26,145 nucleotides of DNA from an uncultured Phascolarctobacterium sp. (GTDB taxonomy: Bacteria; Bacillota; Negativicutes; Acidaminococcales; Acidaminococcaceae): NCBI RefSeq assembly GCF_900770955.1, contig NZ_CAAGLX010000016.1, forward strand, positions 1-26,145, read 5' to 3'. Under the pieces are notes generated by a model. The model had not been told where the DNA came from, ran no database searches, and saw only the letters and a program-made list of their open reading frames with translations. The stretch's first letter is position 1; every line of letters starts with the position of its first letter. Of this stretch, positions 1-8,704 are shown one piece after another. Made by a program: the position numbers and the translations under genes.

Positions 1-458
1 AACTGTAAACCTTAAAGCGATATGAGCACATATAAAGTACATATCGTATGTAACAGGTATGTAACAAATAGCGTAAAGAATTGCTTAAAATAAGGGCACT
101 CAATTTACCAAACGTTAATTTTTGGTTTACTGTCAAGCACCAATCACAAACACAAATCGCACAAATTACTCCGCAACTGTTGCAGTTGCGGAGTTTTTGT
201 ATTTGTCCGTGCTATTTTGAGCATATTTGGGAAATGTCTTTTGATGTGTCATTTTGTTATCAGAAGCAAATCCGGTGAGCATAGTACAGCTTATGACGGC
301 TTAATTACAGTATTACAAAGGGCTTTTCGGTTCATGCATATGAGTTGTTGTACAAAATACTGTAATCAGATATTTTGGAATTATGCTTTACCATAATGTT
401 AACATGTTTACAGAAAACAGGACGTATAATCAAATTCATTAAAAAATGTAATTTTTGC
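1..458. other. Intergenic left flank without a gene
   Basis: No convincing coding region is present. A short open frame at 81-278 runs straight through a perfect terminator hairpin and has no ribosome binding site, so I do not call it. The stretch holds the terminator at 168-199, a short direct repeat of GTATGTAACA near 46-66, a weak hairpin at 107-126, and AT-rich DNA leading to the promoter at 459-487. The terminator suggests that a transcript from beyond the left edge ends here. Confidence 0.6.
168..199 (+). terminator. Rho-independent terminator
   Basis: Perfect 12-bp stem (ACTCCGCAACTG at 168-179 with CAGTTGCGGAGT at 183-194), a 3-base loop TTG, then a short T-rich tail. It probably ends a gene or small RNA that starts left of the window. 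Confidence 0.85.
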
Positions 459-487
459 TTGTCAAATACCTACGAAACATATATACT
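459..487 (+). promoter_or_regulatory. Sigma-A type promoter for the carrier/ggt operon
   Basis: TTGTCA at 459-464, a 17-bp spacer and TATACT at 482-487. The predicted transcript start is near 494, giving a leader of about 50 bases before the TTG start at 546. Confidence 0.75.
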
Positions 488-545
488 ATAAAAAATCGGT
501 CTATTTTCGGACTGAAATAATATGTTTTTGGAAAGGGGAATTCCT

Positions 546-1724
546 TTGTTCTCAAGTATGTTTTTCTATTTATTCATCTGCCTGTTGCTTTTTGGCATTG
601 GTGATGTGCTGGGTGTTGCGACAAAAGCAAAGGTATCTGCTGTATTTGTCAGCCTGATGCTTTTCCTGGTTGGCTTTATGACCGGTGTACTGCCGCCGGA
701 TATTATTAAGCTCGCCGGTCTTACCGATATCGGTAAATGGTCTTTGATTTTCGTGGTATTCAGTATGGGTACCAGCCTGAACATCAAGCAGCTGATTGCT
801 GAATGGCGCACAGTTGCGGTAGCTGTTTTATCTATGATTGTTTTGATTGCCGGCAGTGTTGTGCTGATTCCTGTAATCGGTTATCAGGAAACTATTGTCA
901 GCATTCCTATTATCAATGGCGGTATTGTTGCTACGCAGATTATGACCAGTGCTGCTATGGATAAAGGCTTTGCTATGGCTGCTGCTTTGGGTACTGTTTT
1001 GTATGCTGTACAAAAATTCTTCGGTACTCCTGTTGCTTCTTATTTTGGCTTGCGTGCTGCCAAAGAGGCTTTGGAGGAATACCGTCGCACCGGTGTTAAT
1101 CCTTATGCACCGAAGGAAGAGGTGCACGGCGGTGCAGCTCCCAAGGAAACCTTCTTTGAGAAGCACAAAAAGTTCTATGGTCCTTTTGCTTCGCTGACTA
1201 TCGCAGCCTTCTTCAGCTGGCTGGCATTTGTTATCGGTAAATATACCGGATTGAGTGCTACCATCTGGGCGTTGATTTTAGGTGCTGTAATGGGCAGCAC
1301 CGGTCTTGTTCCGCCGAAAATTTTGGATCATGCAAAATCTTCCGGTATTTTCAACGTTGGTGTATTTGCGGTAATTATTCCGTCTCTGGCAAAAATCAAA
1401 GCCAGTGATTTGATTGTACTGAGCTTTAATACTATCATGGTATTTATCGTAGTATTTGTTGTGCTCTTCCTGTTCTTCTACATCCTGCCCCTGTGGAAAA
1501 TCCTGGGCAATAGAAACTTGGCTATGGGCGTAGCTGTAATGCAGCTTTTGGGCTTCCCGGCAACCTATCTGGTTGCAAATGAAATTGCTATTGCTACCGG
1601 CGAAACGGAAGAGGAAAGGCAGGTTGTCAACGATGCTATTATGCCGAAATATCTTGTAGGCGGCTTTGCTACTGTGACGACCTTCTCGGTAATTACAGCC
1701 GGTATTTTGGAAAAATTCCTGTAA
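546..1724 (+). CDS. Putative secondary carrier, GltS-like (glutamate/Na+ symporter-like) membrane protein
   Basis: A very hydrophobic protein of 392 residues that should sit in the inner membrane with about 10-12 helices. They form two halves joined by a hydrophilic loop at roughly residues 165-210, containing an acidic-basic stretch and EKHKKFYGP. The NGGIVATQ motif in the first half and the re-entrant-like VMQLLGFPATYLVANE motif in the second recall the two-inverted-repeat architecture of the GltS type. The assignment rests on architecture and is tentative. The nearest ATG (522) lies upstream of the AGGGG at 534-538. That ribosome binding site sits 7 bases before TTG 546, so I choose the TTG. 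The gamma-glutamyltransferase-like gene follows after 20 bases, so the substrate may be glutamate, a gamma-glutamyl compound or a related amino acid (inference). Confidence 0.6.
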   Translation: MFSSMFFYLFICLLLFGIGDVLGVATKAKVSAVFVSLMLFLVGFMTGVLPPDIIKLAGLTDIGKWSLIFVVFSMGTSLNIKQLIAEWRTVAVAVLSMIVLIAGSVVLIPVIGYQETIVSIPIINGGIVATQIMTSAAMDKGFAMAAALGTVLYAVQKFFGTPVASYFGLRAAKEALEEYRRTGVNPYAPKEEVHGGAAPKETFFEKHKKFYGPFASLTIAAFFSWLAFVIGKYTGLSATIWALILGAVMGSTGLVPPKILDHAKSSGIFNVGVFAVIIPSLAKIKASDLIVLSFNTIMVFIVVFVVLFLFFYILPLWKILGNRNLAMGVAVMQLLGFPATYLVANEIAIATGETEEERQVVNDAIMPKYLVGGFATVTTFSVITAGILEKFL

Positions 1725-1744
1725 GCTGATAAAGGAGAATAGTA

Positions 1745-3355
1745 ATGTTTAAATTTGATGCACAAAATTATCCGTATGCTTCTAAACGCAGTGTTGTTTA
1801 TGCTAAAAACGGCATGGTATGCGTAGGTAATCCTACTGCTGCTTCTGCAGGTCTGCAAACACTGCTTAAGGGCGGTAACGCAATCGATGCCGCTATCACT
1901 GTTGCAACCTGTCAGCCGGTAGTTGAGCCTACTGGTAATGGCTTGGGAAGTGACTGCTTTGCTCTTATCTGGCATAAGGGCAAGCTGTATGGCATCAACG
2001 GCAGTGGCCCGGCACCGATGGCGGCTTCTATTGCAGCCTTGAAGGAACGCGGCTTTGATAAAATTCCTCCTTACGGTGTTGAACCGATTAACGTTCCCGG
2101 TGCTGTAGGAGCGTGGATGGAAATTCATAAAAAGTTTGGCAAACTGCCGATTAAAACTGTCATGGAGCCTTCTATCGGTTATGCGGAAAACGGCTATCCT
2201 GTTTCTCCGAACATGAGCCGTCTTTGGGAAGAGGCTGACGGCTTCTATAGCAAATATAAAGACAGACCTGAATTTCAAGGCTGGTTTGATACCTTTGAGC
2301 CTGACGGTCATTGGCTGCAGCCGGGTGAGCTTTTCAAGAATCCCGATATGGCCAAAAGCCTGCGCCTGATTGCCGAAACCTATGGTGATGCCTTCTATAA
2401 GGGTGAACTGGCAGATAAGATTGATGCTTTTATGCAGGAGCATAACGGCTTCCTGCGCAAGAGCGACCTTGAAGCCTACAAGCCGGAATGGGTTGAGCCG
2501 CTGAGCGTTAACTATCGTGGCTATGATATTTGGGAGCTGCCTCCGAACGGTCACGGTATTACCGTACTTATGGCGCTGAATATTCTCAAGGGCTATAGCT
2601 TTACTGAACGTGATACTGTAGAAACAATGCATAAGCAAATTGAAGCTATGAAGCTGAGCTTTGTTGATACCAAAGAATATGTTGCCGAGCCTTCCTACAT
2701 GAAGGTTACCGCGGAACAGCTTTTGAGTGAGCGTTATGCCGCGGACCGCCGTGCTCTGATTAATGATAAAGCACTGGAACCGGTTGTAGGCGACCCGCGC
2801 TACAGCAGCACTGTTTACTTCTGTACTGCTGATGCCGAAGGTAATATGGTCAGCATGATTCAAAGTAATTATCGTGGCTTTGGCAGCGGTATTGTTGTTC
2901 CCGGTACTTCTATTTCCTTTAATGACCGTGCCGAAAACTTCTCCTTTGACGAAAACCATCCGAATGCGCTGCAGGGTGGCAAGCGTCCGTATCATACCAT
3001 TATTCCTGCTTTCATGACTAAGGATGGTAAGGCTGTGAGTGCCTTTGGTATTATGGGTGGCTTTATGCAGCCACAGGCTCATGTTCAGGTTGCTATGAAT
3101 ATGATTGATTTCGGCCTTAATCCGCAGCAGGCTCTGGATGCACCGAGATGGCAGTGGATTGGCGGTAAGACTGTAGAGGTGGAACAGGATACTCCTAACC
3201 ACATTATCCGCCAGCTGCAGCGTATGGGGCATAACGTTGTGGTTCAGCCCGATCCGTATCATATGGGACGCGGTCAGATTATTATTCGTGATGAGAATGG
3301 CGTACTGTGCGGTGCAACCGAAAAACGTACTGACGGGCAGATTTCCTGCTTCTGA
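1745..3355 (+). CDS. Gamma-glutamyltransferase-like Ntn hydrolase, cytoplasmic
   Basis: 536 residues across the whole gamma-glutamyltranspeptidase family. The large-subunit start is GNPTAASAGLQTLLKGGNAIDAA. Thr356 in RYSSTVYF is the expected autocleavage site and nucleophile. The small subunit carries the GGKRPYHTIIPA and GIMGGFMQPQAHVQ segments. The family hydrolyses or transfers gamma-glutamyl groups, as from glutathione or poly-gamma-glutamate. There is no signal peptide: the protein opens with MFKFDAQNYPYASK, so it resembles the soluble YwrD-like branch more than secreted enzymes. An AGGAG lies at the normal distance before ATG 1745. It is probably cotranscribed with the carrier, which suggests uptake followed by intracellular cleavage. 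The true substrate is unknown, and an acylase-type activity is possible because the family is functionally diverse. Confidence 0.85.
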   Translation: MFKFDAQNYPYASKRSVVYAKNGMVCVGNPTAASAGLQTLLKGGNAIDAAITVATCQPVVEPTGNGLGSDCFALIWHKGKLYGINGSGPAPMAASIAALKERGFDKIPPYGVEPINVPGAVGAWMEIHKKFGKLPIKTVMEPSIGYAENGYPVSPNMSRLWEEADGFYSKYKDRPEFQGWFDTFEPDGHWLQPGELFKNPDMAKSLRLIAETYGDAFYKGELADKIDAFMQEHNGFLRKSDLEAYKPEWVEPLSVNYRGYDIWELPPNGHGITVLMALNILKGYSFTERDTVETMHKQIEAMKLSFVDTKEYVAEPSYMKVTAEQLLSERYAADRRALINDKALEPVVGDPRYSSTVYFCTADAEGNMVSMIQSNYRGFGSGIVVPGTSISFNDRAENFSFDENHPNALQGGKRPYHTIIPAFMTKDGKAVSAFGIMGGFMQPQAHVQVAMNMIDFGLNPQQALDAPRWQWIGGKTVEVEQDTPNHIIRQLQRMGHNVVVQPDPYHMGRGQIIIRDENGVLCGATEKRTDGQISCF

Positions 3356-3383
3356 TTCAACTGCAGTTTAGTTAAAAATATTT

Positions 3384-3421
3384 CCCCGGTATTGCGTGTT
3401 GGCGCGATGTCGGGGATTTTT
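3384..3421 (+). terminator. Rho-independent terminator after the ggt-like gene
   Basis: Imperfect stem between CCCCGGTATTGCG and CGCGATGTCGGGG with a short loop, followed by ATTTTT. It ends the carrier/ggt transcript. The remaining 160 bases up to acpS are AT-rich, with a possible -10 (TATACT at 3527-3532) but no matching -35. Confidence 0.75.
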
Positions 3422-3580
3422 GCAATGCTGAAAAAACTAAGCCTCCGGATATCATTATTACGATAACTACCTCTGTGTATTTTGCAATATCTTTGTGAAA
3501 AACAAAAATAAAAAAAGGATTTTAGCTATACTTGCAAGAATTAATAATAGTTACGAAGCTGTGTGAAGGAGTGAAAGCAA

Positions 3581-3958
3581 ATGATAGTAGGCGTAGGCTG
3601 TGATATTATTGAAATAGAACGTATTGCCCGGGCAATAAAGAGAGAATCTTTTATCAGGCGAGTGTTTACTGCTGAGGAAGCTGCCTATTGTCAAAGAAGA
3701 GGCCGGCAGGCGGCAGCGAGCTTTGCTGCACGTTTTGCTGCTAAAGAAGCGGTACTGAAAGCGTTGGGGACCGGGCTGCGGGAAGGCTCGCTGCAGGAAA
3801 TAGCCGTAGACAACGATGTACTGGGTAAGCCTTTAGTACAGCTTAGCGGTCATTTTGCAATGCTGGCCAAGCAGCTTGGAGTAAAAAATATACAAATCAG
3901 CTTAAGCCATAGCAGAGAATTTGCTGTGGCGTATGTGATAATGGAGGATGGAAAATGA
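3581..3958 (+). CDS. acpS: Holo-[acyl-carrier-protein] synthase
   Basis: 125 residues, the normal AcpS length. It transfers the 4'-phosphopantetheine arm of coenzyme A to a serine of acyl carrier protein, activating it for fatty acid synthesis in the cytoplasm. The magnesium and coenzyme A binding motifs are visible: GVGCDIIEIERI at the N-terminus with Asp8, and RFAAKEAVLKALGTG with Glu56. The C-terminal ISLSHSREFAVAYV strand is also typical. The ATG follows an AGGAG at a good distance. The stop overlaps the nnr start in an ATGA, so the two genes are translationally coupled. The acpS-nnr pairing is common in Firmicutes. Confidence 0.97.
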   Translation: MIVGVGCDIIEIERIARAIKRESFIRRVFTAEEAAYCQRRGRQAAASFAARFAAKEAVLKALGTGLREGSLQEIAVDNDVLGKPLVQLSGHFAMLAKQLGVKNIQISLSHSREFAVAYVIMEDGK

Positions 3959-5505
3959 AATTAGTAAACGTACAGGAAATGAAACAGCTTGACAAGATGG
4001 CAACAGCGGAATATGCTGTACCGGGAATCTTATTGATGGACAATGCGGCGCAGGCTGTTGCTGATGCTGTTAACGATAGCTTAGACGAGCTGGATGGCGA
4101 AAGCGTAGTTGTTTTTTGCGGTGGCGGCAATAATGGCGGCGATGGCTTCGGTGCTGCCCGCTGGCTGCAAAATTACGGTGCAAGAGTGCGCGTTTTTGTT
4201 ATAGGCAAGGAGCTTGAGGCTGTAACCGGCGATGCTGCGGCAGAGCTGGCGATGCTGCAGAAAACCGATGCGAAGGTAGAGGCTGTCTCTTGTGATGATG
4301 ATTGGGTGGTAGCGGAGCTGGCTGCTGCCAAGGCCGATGTTTTGGTTGATGCCTTAGCCGGAACCGGCTTTCATGGCGAGCTTGAGGGCGATTTGCTGCG
4401 TGCCTGCAGATTGCTGAATGACAGCGAGAAATATATTGTTGCTGTTGATGTTCCGACCGGTGTAAACGCCGACAATGGTGCTGTTGCTGAAAATGCAGTG
4501 CGTGCAGATAAAACAGTTACGATGGCTTTGGTGAAAACAGGACTTTTGCTGTATCCCGGCCGTGAATATTGCGGCGATATTGAGCTGGCAGATATAGGTA
4601 TGCCTGCAAAAATGGTAGATGAATGTGCAAGCAAAAAATACCGCCTGACTGATGATATTGTGCGTGAGCTGCTGCCGTTGCGTAAGGCTGATGCGCATAA
4701 GGGTGATGCGGGACGTGCTGTTATCTGTGCCGGTAGCCCTGGCTTTATAGGTGCGGCTGCTTTGAGCAGCTATGCCGCAGTCAAGGCCGGTGCAGGCCTT
4801 ACAGCACTTTATACTCCGCTCAGCAGCCGTGATGTGCTTGCAGGTAAACTCACGGAGGTTATGGTGCACGGATTACTGGAGCGTATGCCCGGTATTTTGG
4901 GCGGCGGCGCAACAGGTGATGTTGTTAAAAACGCTAATGCCGCCGATGTATTGGCAATCGGCCCCGGCTTAGGTACAAGCGAAAGCACACAGCAGGTGGT
5001 GCGTGATATTCTGCTGCAGGTACAGACACCTGTTGTCATTGATGCGGACGCTTTGACAGCATTGCAGGGACATACAGAAATTTTGAGCGAGATGCAGGCA
5101 GCGAAGGTGCTGACTCCGCATCCCGGTGAAATGGCACGTCTTACAGGTAAGGAAATCAGCGAGATTAATGCCGACCGTATTAATATTGCAGCACAATATG
5201 CAAAGGAATGGAATGCCGTACTTGTGCTTAAGGGAGCACCGACAGTTATTGCCTGCCCGGACGGTACCGTTTATGTAAACAGCACCGGCTCCAGTGCATT
5301 GGCTACAGGTGGCAGCGGTGATGTGCTGACAGGTATTATTGCCGGTCTGGCAGCGCAGGAAATTACTCTGCAGGAGGCTGCCGTATGCGGTGTTTATCTG
5401 CATGGCAAGGCTGCGGATATCAGCGGTACTGACATAGGTTTGGCTGCAGGTGAGCTGGCACAGCTTTTGCCGGATGCTCGCCGTGAGGTCCTGCAAGGCA
5501 ATTAA
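3955..5505 (+). CDS. nnr: Bifunctional NAD(P)HX epimerase / ADP-dependent NAD(P)HX dehydratase
   Basis: 516 residues with two fused repair domains. The N-terminal epimerase (about residues 1-215) shows VVFCGGGNNGGDGFGAA, ALAGTGFHGELEG and VDVPTGVNADNG. The C-terminal dehydratase of the ribokinase-like fold (about 225-510) shows HKGDAGRAVICAGSPGF, PGLGTS, VIDADAL, LTPHPGEMARLTG and the catalytic-loop motif ATGGSGDVLTGIIAGL. Together they convert damaged, hydrated NADH and NADPH back to the normal cofactor. The length matches full YjeF-type fusions and no key motif is missing. The start overlaps the acpS stop by 4 bases. A separate promoter follows before the amidase gene, so nnr is probably the last gene of its operon, although no strong terminator is visible after it. 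Confidence 0.96.
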   Translation: MKLVNVQEMKQLDKMATAEYAVPGILLMDNAAQAVADAVNDSLDELDGESVVVFCGGGNNGGDGFGAARWLQNYGARVRVFVIGKELEAVTGDAAAELAMLQKTDAKVEAVSCDDDWVVAELAAAKADVLVDALAGTGFHGELEGDLLRACRLLNDSEKYIVAVDVPTGVNADNGAVAENAVRADKTVTMALVKTGLLLYPGREYCGDIELADIGMPAKMVDECASKKYRLTDDIVRELLPLRKADAHKGDAGRAVICAGSPGFIGAAALSSYAAVKAGAGLTALYTPLSSRDVLAGKLTEVMVHGLLERMPGILGGGATGDVVKNANAADVLAIGPGLGTSESTQQVVRDILLQVQTPVVIDADALTALQGHTEILSEMQAAKVLTPHPGEMARLTGKEISEINADRINIAAQYAKEWNAVLVLKGAPTVIACPDGTVYVNSTGSSALATGGSGDVLTGIIAGLAAQEITLQEAAVCGVYLHGKAADISGTDIGLAAGELAQLLPDARREVLQGN

Positions 5506-5524
5506 TGCTTTAATGGTAATTTTG

Positions 5525-5554
5525 TTTACAGACTTCTGCAATTAGTGTTAAAAT
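5525..5554 (+). promoter_or_regulatory. Probable promoter of the amidase-GerMN operon
   Basis: TTTACA at 5525-5530, an 18-bp spacer and TAAAAT at 5549-5554, with an extended -10 TG at 5546-5547. The predicted start of transcription is about 50 bases before the TTG start. Confidence 0.55.
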
Positions 5555-5609
5555 AAACTGTTGAAGTAAAATCTTCGGTAAGAGTATGTAAGTTTGCGAG
5601 GTGGAACTA

Positions 5610-6899
5610 TTGCGCAAGATTTTCCTGCTGGCGCTGCTGACCTGCTGTATGCTTTTAGGCGCGGTTGCTCAGGCGGCGCAGATAACAGATGTAAAATGGG
5701 GTGTCAATAAAGAGAACGTTCTGCGTATTGTTGTTGATGTAACGGATACTGCAGGCTATGCTATTGATATGGAAGGCGATACGCTGAATCTGACAGTGAA
5801 TGCCGATAAGGGAGCACAGGTGCCGCACAGTAAGGCTGTAAAAAGCTCCCTGGCTGATACCTTGAAGATTGTTGATAAAGGCAGCTATACAGTGGTGCGT
5901 GTACCGTTGAAACAGCGTCTGTTGGAAAAAAGCTATAAGGCCTTCGTTTTAAAGAAGGATCCTGCAACAGGCCGCCCCTTCCGCGTAGTTCTTGATATTA
6001 CGCCAAGACAGGCTTCCTACAGCAGCTCCGGCACAGTAGCTGCCGGTGCAACTGCTGTTGTAAGCAACAGGCCTGTAGTAAGCAATCGTCCGACAAAGAC
6101 TAACAGCAGTATCAGGCAAAATACAGTTATTAAAACAAGTACTGCAGCGGATAAGAAAGCGGATAAAAAGAAGAATAACAGTAAAAAGAAAACCGACAAC
6201 AAGAAGGTTGACAATAAGAAAAATACTGTAGTTGCTAAAACAGAAACAACGGTAAATAAACAAGAGAATAAATCTTCTGGCGATAAGCTGTCGGTAATTA
6301 AGGGAAATGGCAGATTCCGTACAAGCGGCGGCATTGACGGTAAAATTATTACCTTAGATGCAGGTCATGGCGGCAGTGATCCCGGAGCTATCGGCAGTGA
6401 TGGTACGAAGGAAAAAAACATTACTCTGCCAATCACAAAAATGGTCAAAGAAATTCTGGAACAAAAGGGTGCCAAGGTATACATGACACGCTCTACTGAC
6501 GTTGATGTATTCGGTCCCAATGCCAGTGATGCCGAAGAATTACAGGCACGCGTAAATGTTGGTGAGAAATATAATTCAGACATGTTCGTAAGCCTGCATA
6601 TTAATTCTTCGGTCAATAAAAATATCGGCGGTTTTTCTACATACTATTATCCGAAAACCGATAATGATTTACGCTTGGCCCAAAATATCCAAAATAAGCT
6701 GAGTGCTAATTTCGGTGTAGATGATTTGGGTGTACGTCAGGCAAACTTTTATGTTATCAAGCGTATCAGTATGCCGGCAGTTTTAGTAGAGATGTGCTTC
6801 ATCAGCAATGAAAAAGAGCTGACCCTGATGAAGGGACAATGGTTCCAGAAGAAGACAGCGCGCCTGATTGCTGAAGGCATTGAAAAATATTTTGCATAA
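5610..6899 (+). CDS. Secreted N-acetylmuramoyl-L-alanine amidase with AMIN domain
   Basis: 429 residues. A signal peptide (RKIFLLALLTCCMLLG, cleavage near VAQA/AQ at about residue 22) sends it out of the cytoplasm. Residues about 24-130 form an AMIN domain, known to target amidases to the septum or wall. Residues about 150-235 are a low-complexity Lys/Asn/Thr linker. The C-terminus is a zinc Amidase_3 domain that cleaves the stem peptide from MurNAc: His253 in LDAGHGGSDPGA, Glu268 in KEKNIT, His330 in SLHINS and catalytic Glu394 in LVEMCF. A GTG at 5601 would give three more residues, but the AGGTGG at 5599-5604 fits TTG 5610 with 5 bases of spacing. AMIN plus Amidase_3 is the AmiC layout of diderm bacteria, supporting Negativicutes. 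The GerMN lipoprotein gene follows after 16 bases. Confidence 0.93.
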   Translation: MRKIFLLALLTCCMLLGAVAQAAQITDVKWGVNKENVLRIVVDVTDTAGYAIDMEGDTLNLTVNADKGAQVPHSKAVKSSLADTLKIVDKGSYTVVRVPLKQRLLEKSYKAFVLKKDPATGRPFRVVLDITPRQASYSSSGTVAAGATAVVSNRPVVSNRPTKTNSSIRQNTVIKTSTAADKKADKKKNNSKKKTDNKKVDNKKNTVVAKTETTVNKQENKSSGDKLSVIKGNGRFRTSGGIDGKIITLDAGHGGSDPGAIGSDGTKEKNITLPITKMVKEILEQKGAKVYMTRSTDVDVFGPNASDAEELQARVNVGEKYNSDMFVSLHINSSVNKNIGGFSTYYYPKTDNDLRLAQNIQNKLSANFGVDDLGVRQANFYVIKRISMPAVLVEMCFISNEKELTLMKGQWFQKKTARLIAEGIEKYFA

Positions 6900-6915
6900 T
6901 ACGGAGGCGGCAAGA

Positions 6916-7452
6916 ATGAGAAAGCTAATTTTATTGATGCTGCTTTTGTGTGCAGTAATAGCAAGCGGATGCAGCGAAAATGCTCTGCCGAAAGATGATG
7001 CCAAGAATGCTGTGTCTGCTGCGGTGCAGGAAAAAAAGGATATCAGCTTTATTGTTTATCGTGCAGCTTCCGATGGCAGTGAAAAGCTGCTGCCGGAAAA
7101 AATTACGATGAAGGATAACGGCAAAAGTCTGCCGGAAAATGCTTTGATTGCCTTGGTTACTACTAAACCGCAGGACGCAAAGATGGATGATGTTGTACCT
7201 ATCGGCACTAAGGTGCGCAGTCTTAAAATCGAGCAGGACGGCACTGCCTATGCAGATTTTACGCGTGAGCTGGCAAAGAAAGGACAGGGCTCCTATGGAG
7301 AAATGATGCTTTGCTATGCTATCACCAATACTCTGACAGAGTTTCCGGAGATTAAGCGGGTGCAGATTCTGATAGAGGGCAAAAAGGTTATTACCTTGAG
7401 TGGTCATATGGATATTGAGGATCCGCTGACGCGTAATACGACTTTATTGTAA
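6916..7452 (+). CDS. GerMN-domain lipoprotein
   Basis: 178 residues. The N-terminus MRKLILLMLLLCAVIASGC is a lipoprotein signal with the lipobox cysteine at residue 19, so the mature protein should be anchored to a membrane outside the cytoplasm. Residues about 50-165 match the GerMN domain: GTKVRSLKIEQDGTAYADFT, then AITNTLTEFPEIKRVQILIEGK. GerMN proteins occur in spore germination (GerM), but also with amidases and in non-sporulating bacteria. Here the location right behind the amidase suggests a partner in peptidoglycan remodelling (inference). An upstream in-frame ATG at 6868 lies inside the amidase gene. The GGAGG at 6903-6907 selects ATG 6916, which is also where the signal peptide begins. 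Confidence 0.88.
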   Translation: MRKLILLMLLLCAVIASGCSENALPKDDAKNAVSAAVQEKKDISFIVYRAASDGSEKLLPEKITMKDNGKSLPENALIALVTTKPQDAKMDDVVPIGTKVRSLKIEQDGTAYADFTRELAKKGQGSYGEMMLCYAITNTLTEFPEIKRVQILIEGKKVITLSGHMDIEDPLTRNTTLL

Positions 7453-7460
7453 AAACAAAG

Positions 7461-7493
7461 AAGCGGTACTGGTAAGTCTGGTGCCGCTTTTTC
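7461..7493 (+). terminator. Rho-independent terminator
   Basis: AAGCGGTAC pairs imperfectly with GGTGCCGCTT around a short TAAGT loop, and is followed by TTTTT. It ends the amidase-GerMN transcript just before the t6A gene cluster. Confidence 0.8.
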
Positions 7494-7554
7494 GAATTAT
7501 TGATTAGATTGGCAGGCTTTAGCTGTTGCTTGCCGGATGTTAGGAGAGTTGGTT

Positions 7555-8028
7555 ATGGAAATTTTTTTGCAGGACAGCGCTGCAACCGAAGCCTTGGGAA
7601 GGCTTTTGGGCAAGCATGCGTCAAGCGGTGATGTTTTTTGCCTGAGCGGTGACCTGGGTGCCGGCAAAACGCTGCTCAGCCGCGGTGTAGCTGTGGCCTT
7701 GGGGGCAGCTGCGGAGGATGTCAACAGTCCTACCTTTGCTATTATGAATGTATATCAGGGACGTGAGCTGGAAATAAGGCATTTTGATTTATATCGCCTC
7801 AATCGTCCCGAAGAGCTGGAGGACATCGGCTTTGGCGAATATGCCGGAGGCGATGGCGTAACCTTGATTGAATGGGCTGAGCTGTTCAAGGAGGAGCTGC
7901 CGGAGGAATATCTGCAGATTACTTTGCTGCATGACGGTGAAGGACGGCGTGCTGTGCTGCAGGCTCAGGGTGAAAAATATGAAAAACTGCTGCAGGAGGT
8001 AGAAGAAGATGCTGACTTTGGCAATTGA
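7555..8028 (+). CDS. tsaE: tRNA threonylcarbamoyladenosine biosynthesis ATPase TsaE
   Basis: 157 residues, the usual TsaE size. TsaE is the ATPase that works with TsaB and TsaD to place threonylcarbamoyl on A37 of ANN-decoding tRNAs. The Walker A motif GDLGAGKT is at residues 32-39. The downstream NSPTFAIMNVY and RHFDLYRL motifs and the LIEWAELF Walker-B-like segment are family hallmarks. An ATG at 7537 lies upstream of the TTAGGAGAG ribosome binding site, so ATG 7555 is the better start. The gene overlaps tsaB by 20 bases. Confidence 0.95.
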   Translation: MEIFLQDSAATEALGRLLGKHASSGDVFCLSGDLGAGKTLLSRGVAVALGAAAEDVNSPTFAIMNVYQGRELEIRHFDLYRLNRPEELEDIGFGEYAGGDGVTLIEWAELFKEELPEEYLQITLLHDGEGRRAVLQAQGEKYEKLLQEVEEDADFGN

Positions 8029-8704
8029 TACGGCCACCAAGGTGTGCACGATAGCTTTATGCCGTGATAAGGAAATTTTAGCTGAATATACAATAAATAT
8101 GGGGATGACGCACAGCGAAGGCCTGCTGCCGCAATTAGACCAGCTGCTGCAGCGTACTGGTGTGCAAAAGCAGGATATTGAGCTTTTGGCTGTAAGCATG
8201 GGACCGGGTTCCTTTACCGGTCTGCGTATCGGTCTGGCAACTGCGGAGGCTATGGCTTACAGCTGGCAGTGCTGCTTGCACGGAGTAGATACATTAAAGG
8301 CTATGGCATATAATATCCAGCTGGAGGGCAAGGTGCTGTCACCGGTGCTTGATGCGCAAAAGGGCAATTTTTATCAGGCCTTGTATGAATGGCGCAACGG
8401 TGAGCTGGTAGAGCTGGCACCTGTTGAGGTTGTCAGTGCGGAAAAAGCGTTGGAAAGAATTGCCCTGCGGGGAACGCCTGCGTTGCTTTTGGGCGAGTGT
8501 ACTAAGCTGGCGAAAAGCGGTCTGCCTGATTTTATCAGCGTGGCACCGGAAGCATTGCGTATGCCCAAAGGAAGCTCTGTAGCTTTGGCTGCCTTGGCAG
8601 AATTTGATGCGGAAAACGATAAGAAAATTTTTGGCCTGGAGCCATACTATATCAGAAGATCGGAGGCTGAGGAATTGTGGGAGAAGAAGCACAAGCAACA
8701 ATAA
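8009..8704 (+). CDS. tsaB: tRNA threonylcarbamoyladenosine biosynthesis protein TsaB
   Basis: 231 residues of the ASKHA fold. The N-terminal LAIDTATKVCTIAL nucleotide-fold strand and the signature SMGPGSFTGLRIGLATAEAMA are clear. TsaB is the scaffold that dimerises with TsaD in the t6A complex and is not itself catalytic. It starts inside the end of tsaE with a GGAGG a short distance upstream, and overlaps the next gene by 28 bases. The tight overlaps imply coordinated expression of the complex. Confidence 0.95.
   Translation: MLTLAIDTATKVCTIALCRDKEILAEYTINMGMTHSEGLLPQLDQLLQRTGVQKQDIELLAVSMGPGSFTGLRIGLATAEAMAYSWQCCLHGVDTLKAMAYNIQLEGKVLSPVLDAQKGNFYQALYEWRNGELVELAPVEVVSAEKALERIALRGTPALLLGECTKLAKSGLPDFISVAPEALRMPKGSSVALAALAEFDAENDKKIFGLEPYYIRRSEAEELWEKKHKQQ

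Noticed and set aside
81..278. 65-codon open frame at the left end
   Set aside because: It runs through a perfect terminator hairpin at 168-194 and lacks a ribosome binding site.
1565..3262. 565-codon open frame on the minus strand
   Set aside because: It lies fully antisense to the gamma-glutamyltransferase gene, has no ribosome binding site, and its translation has no recognisable domain. It results from codon bias in the real gene.
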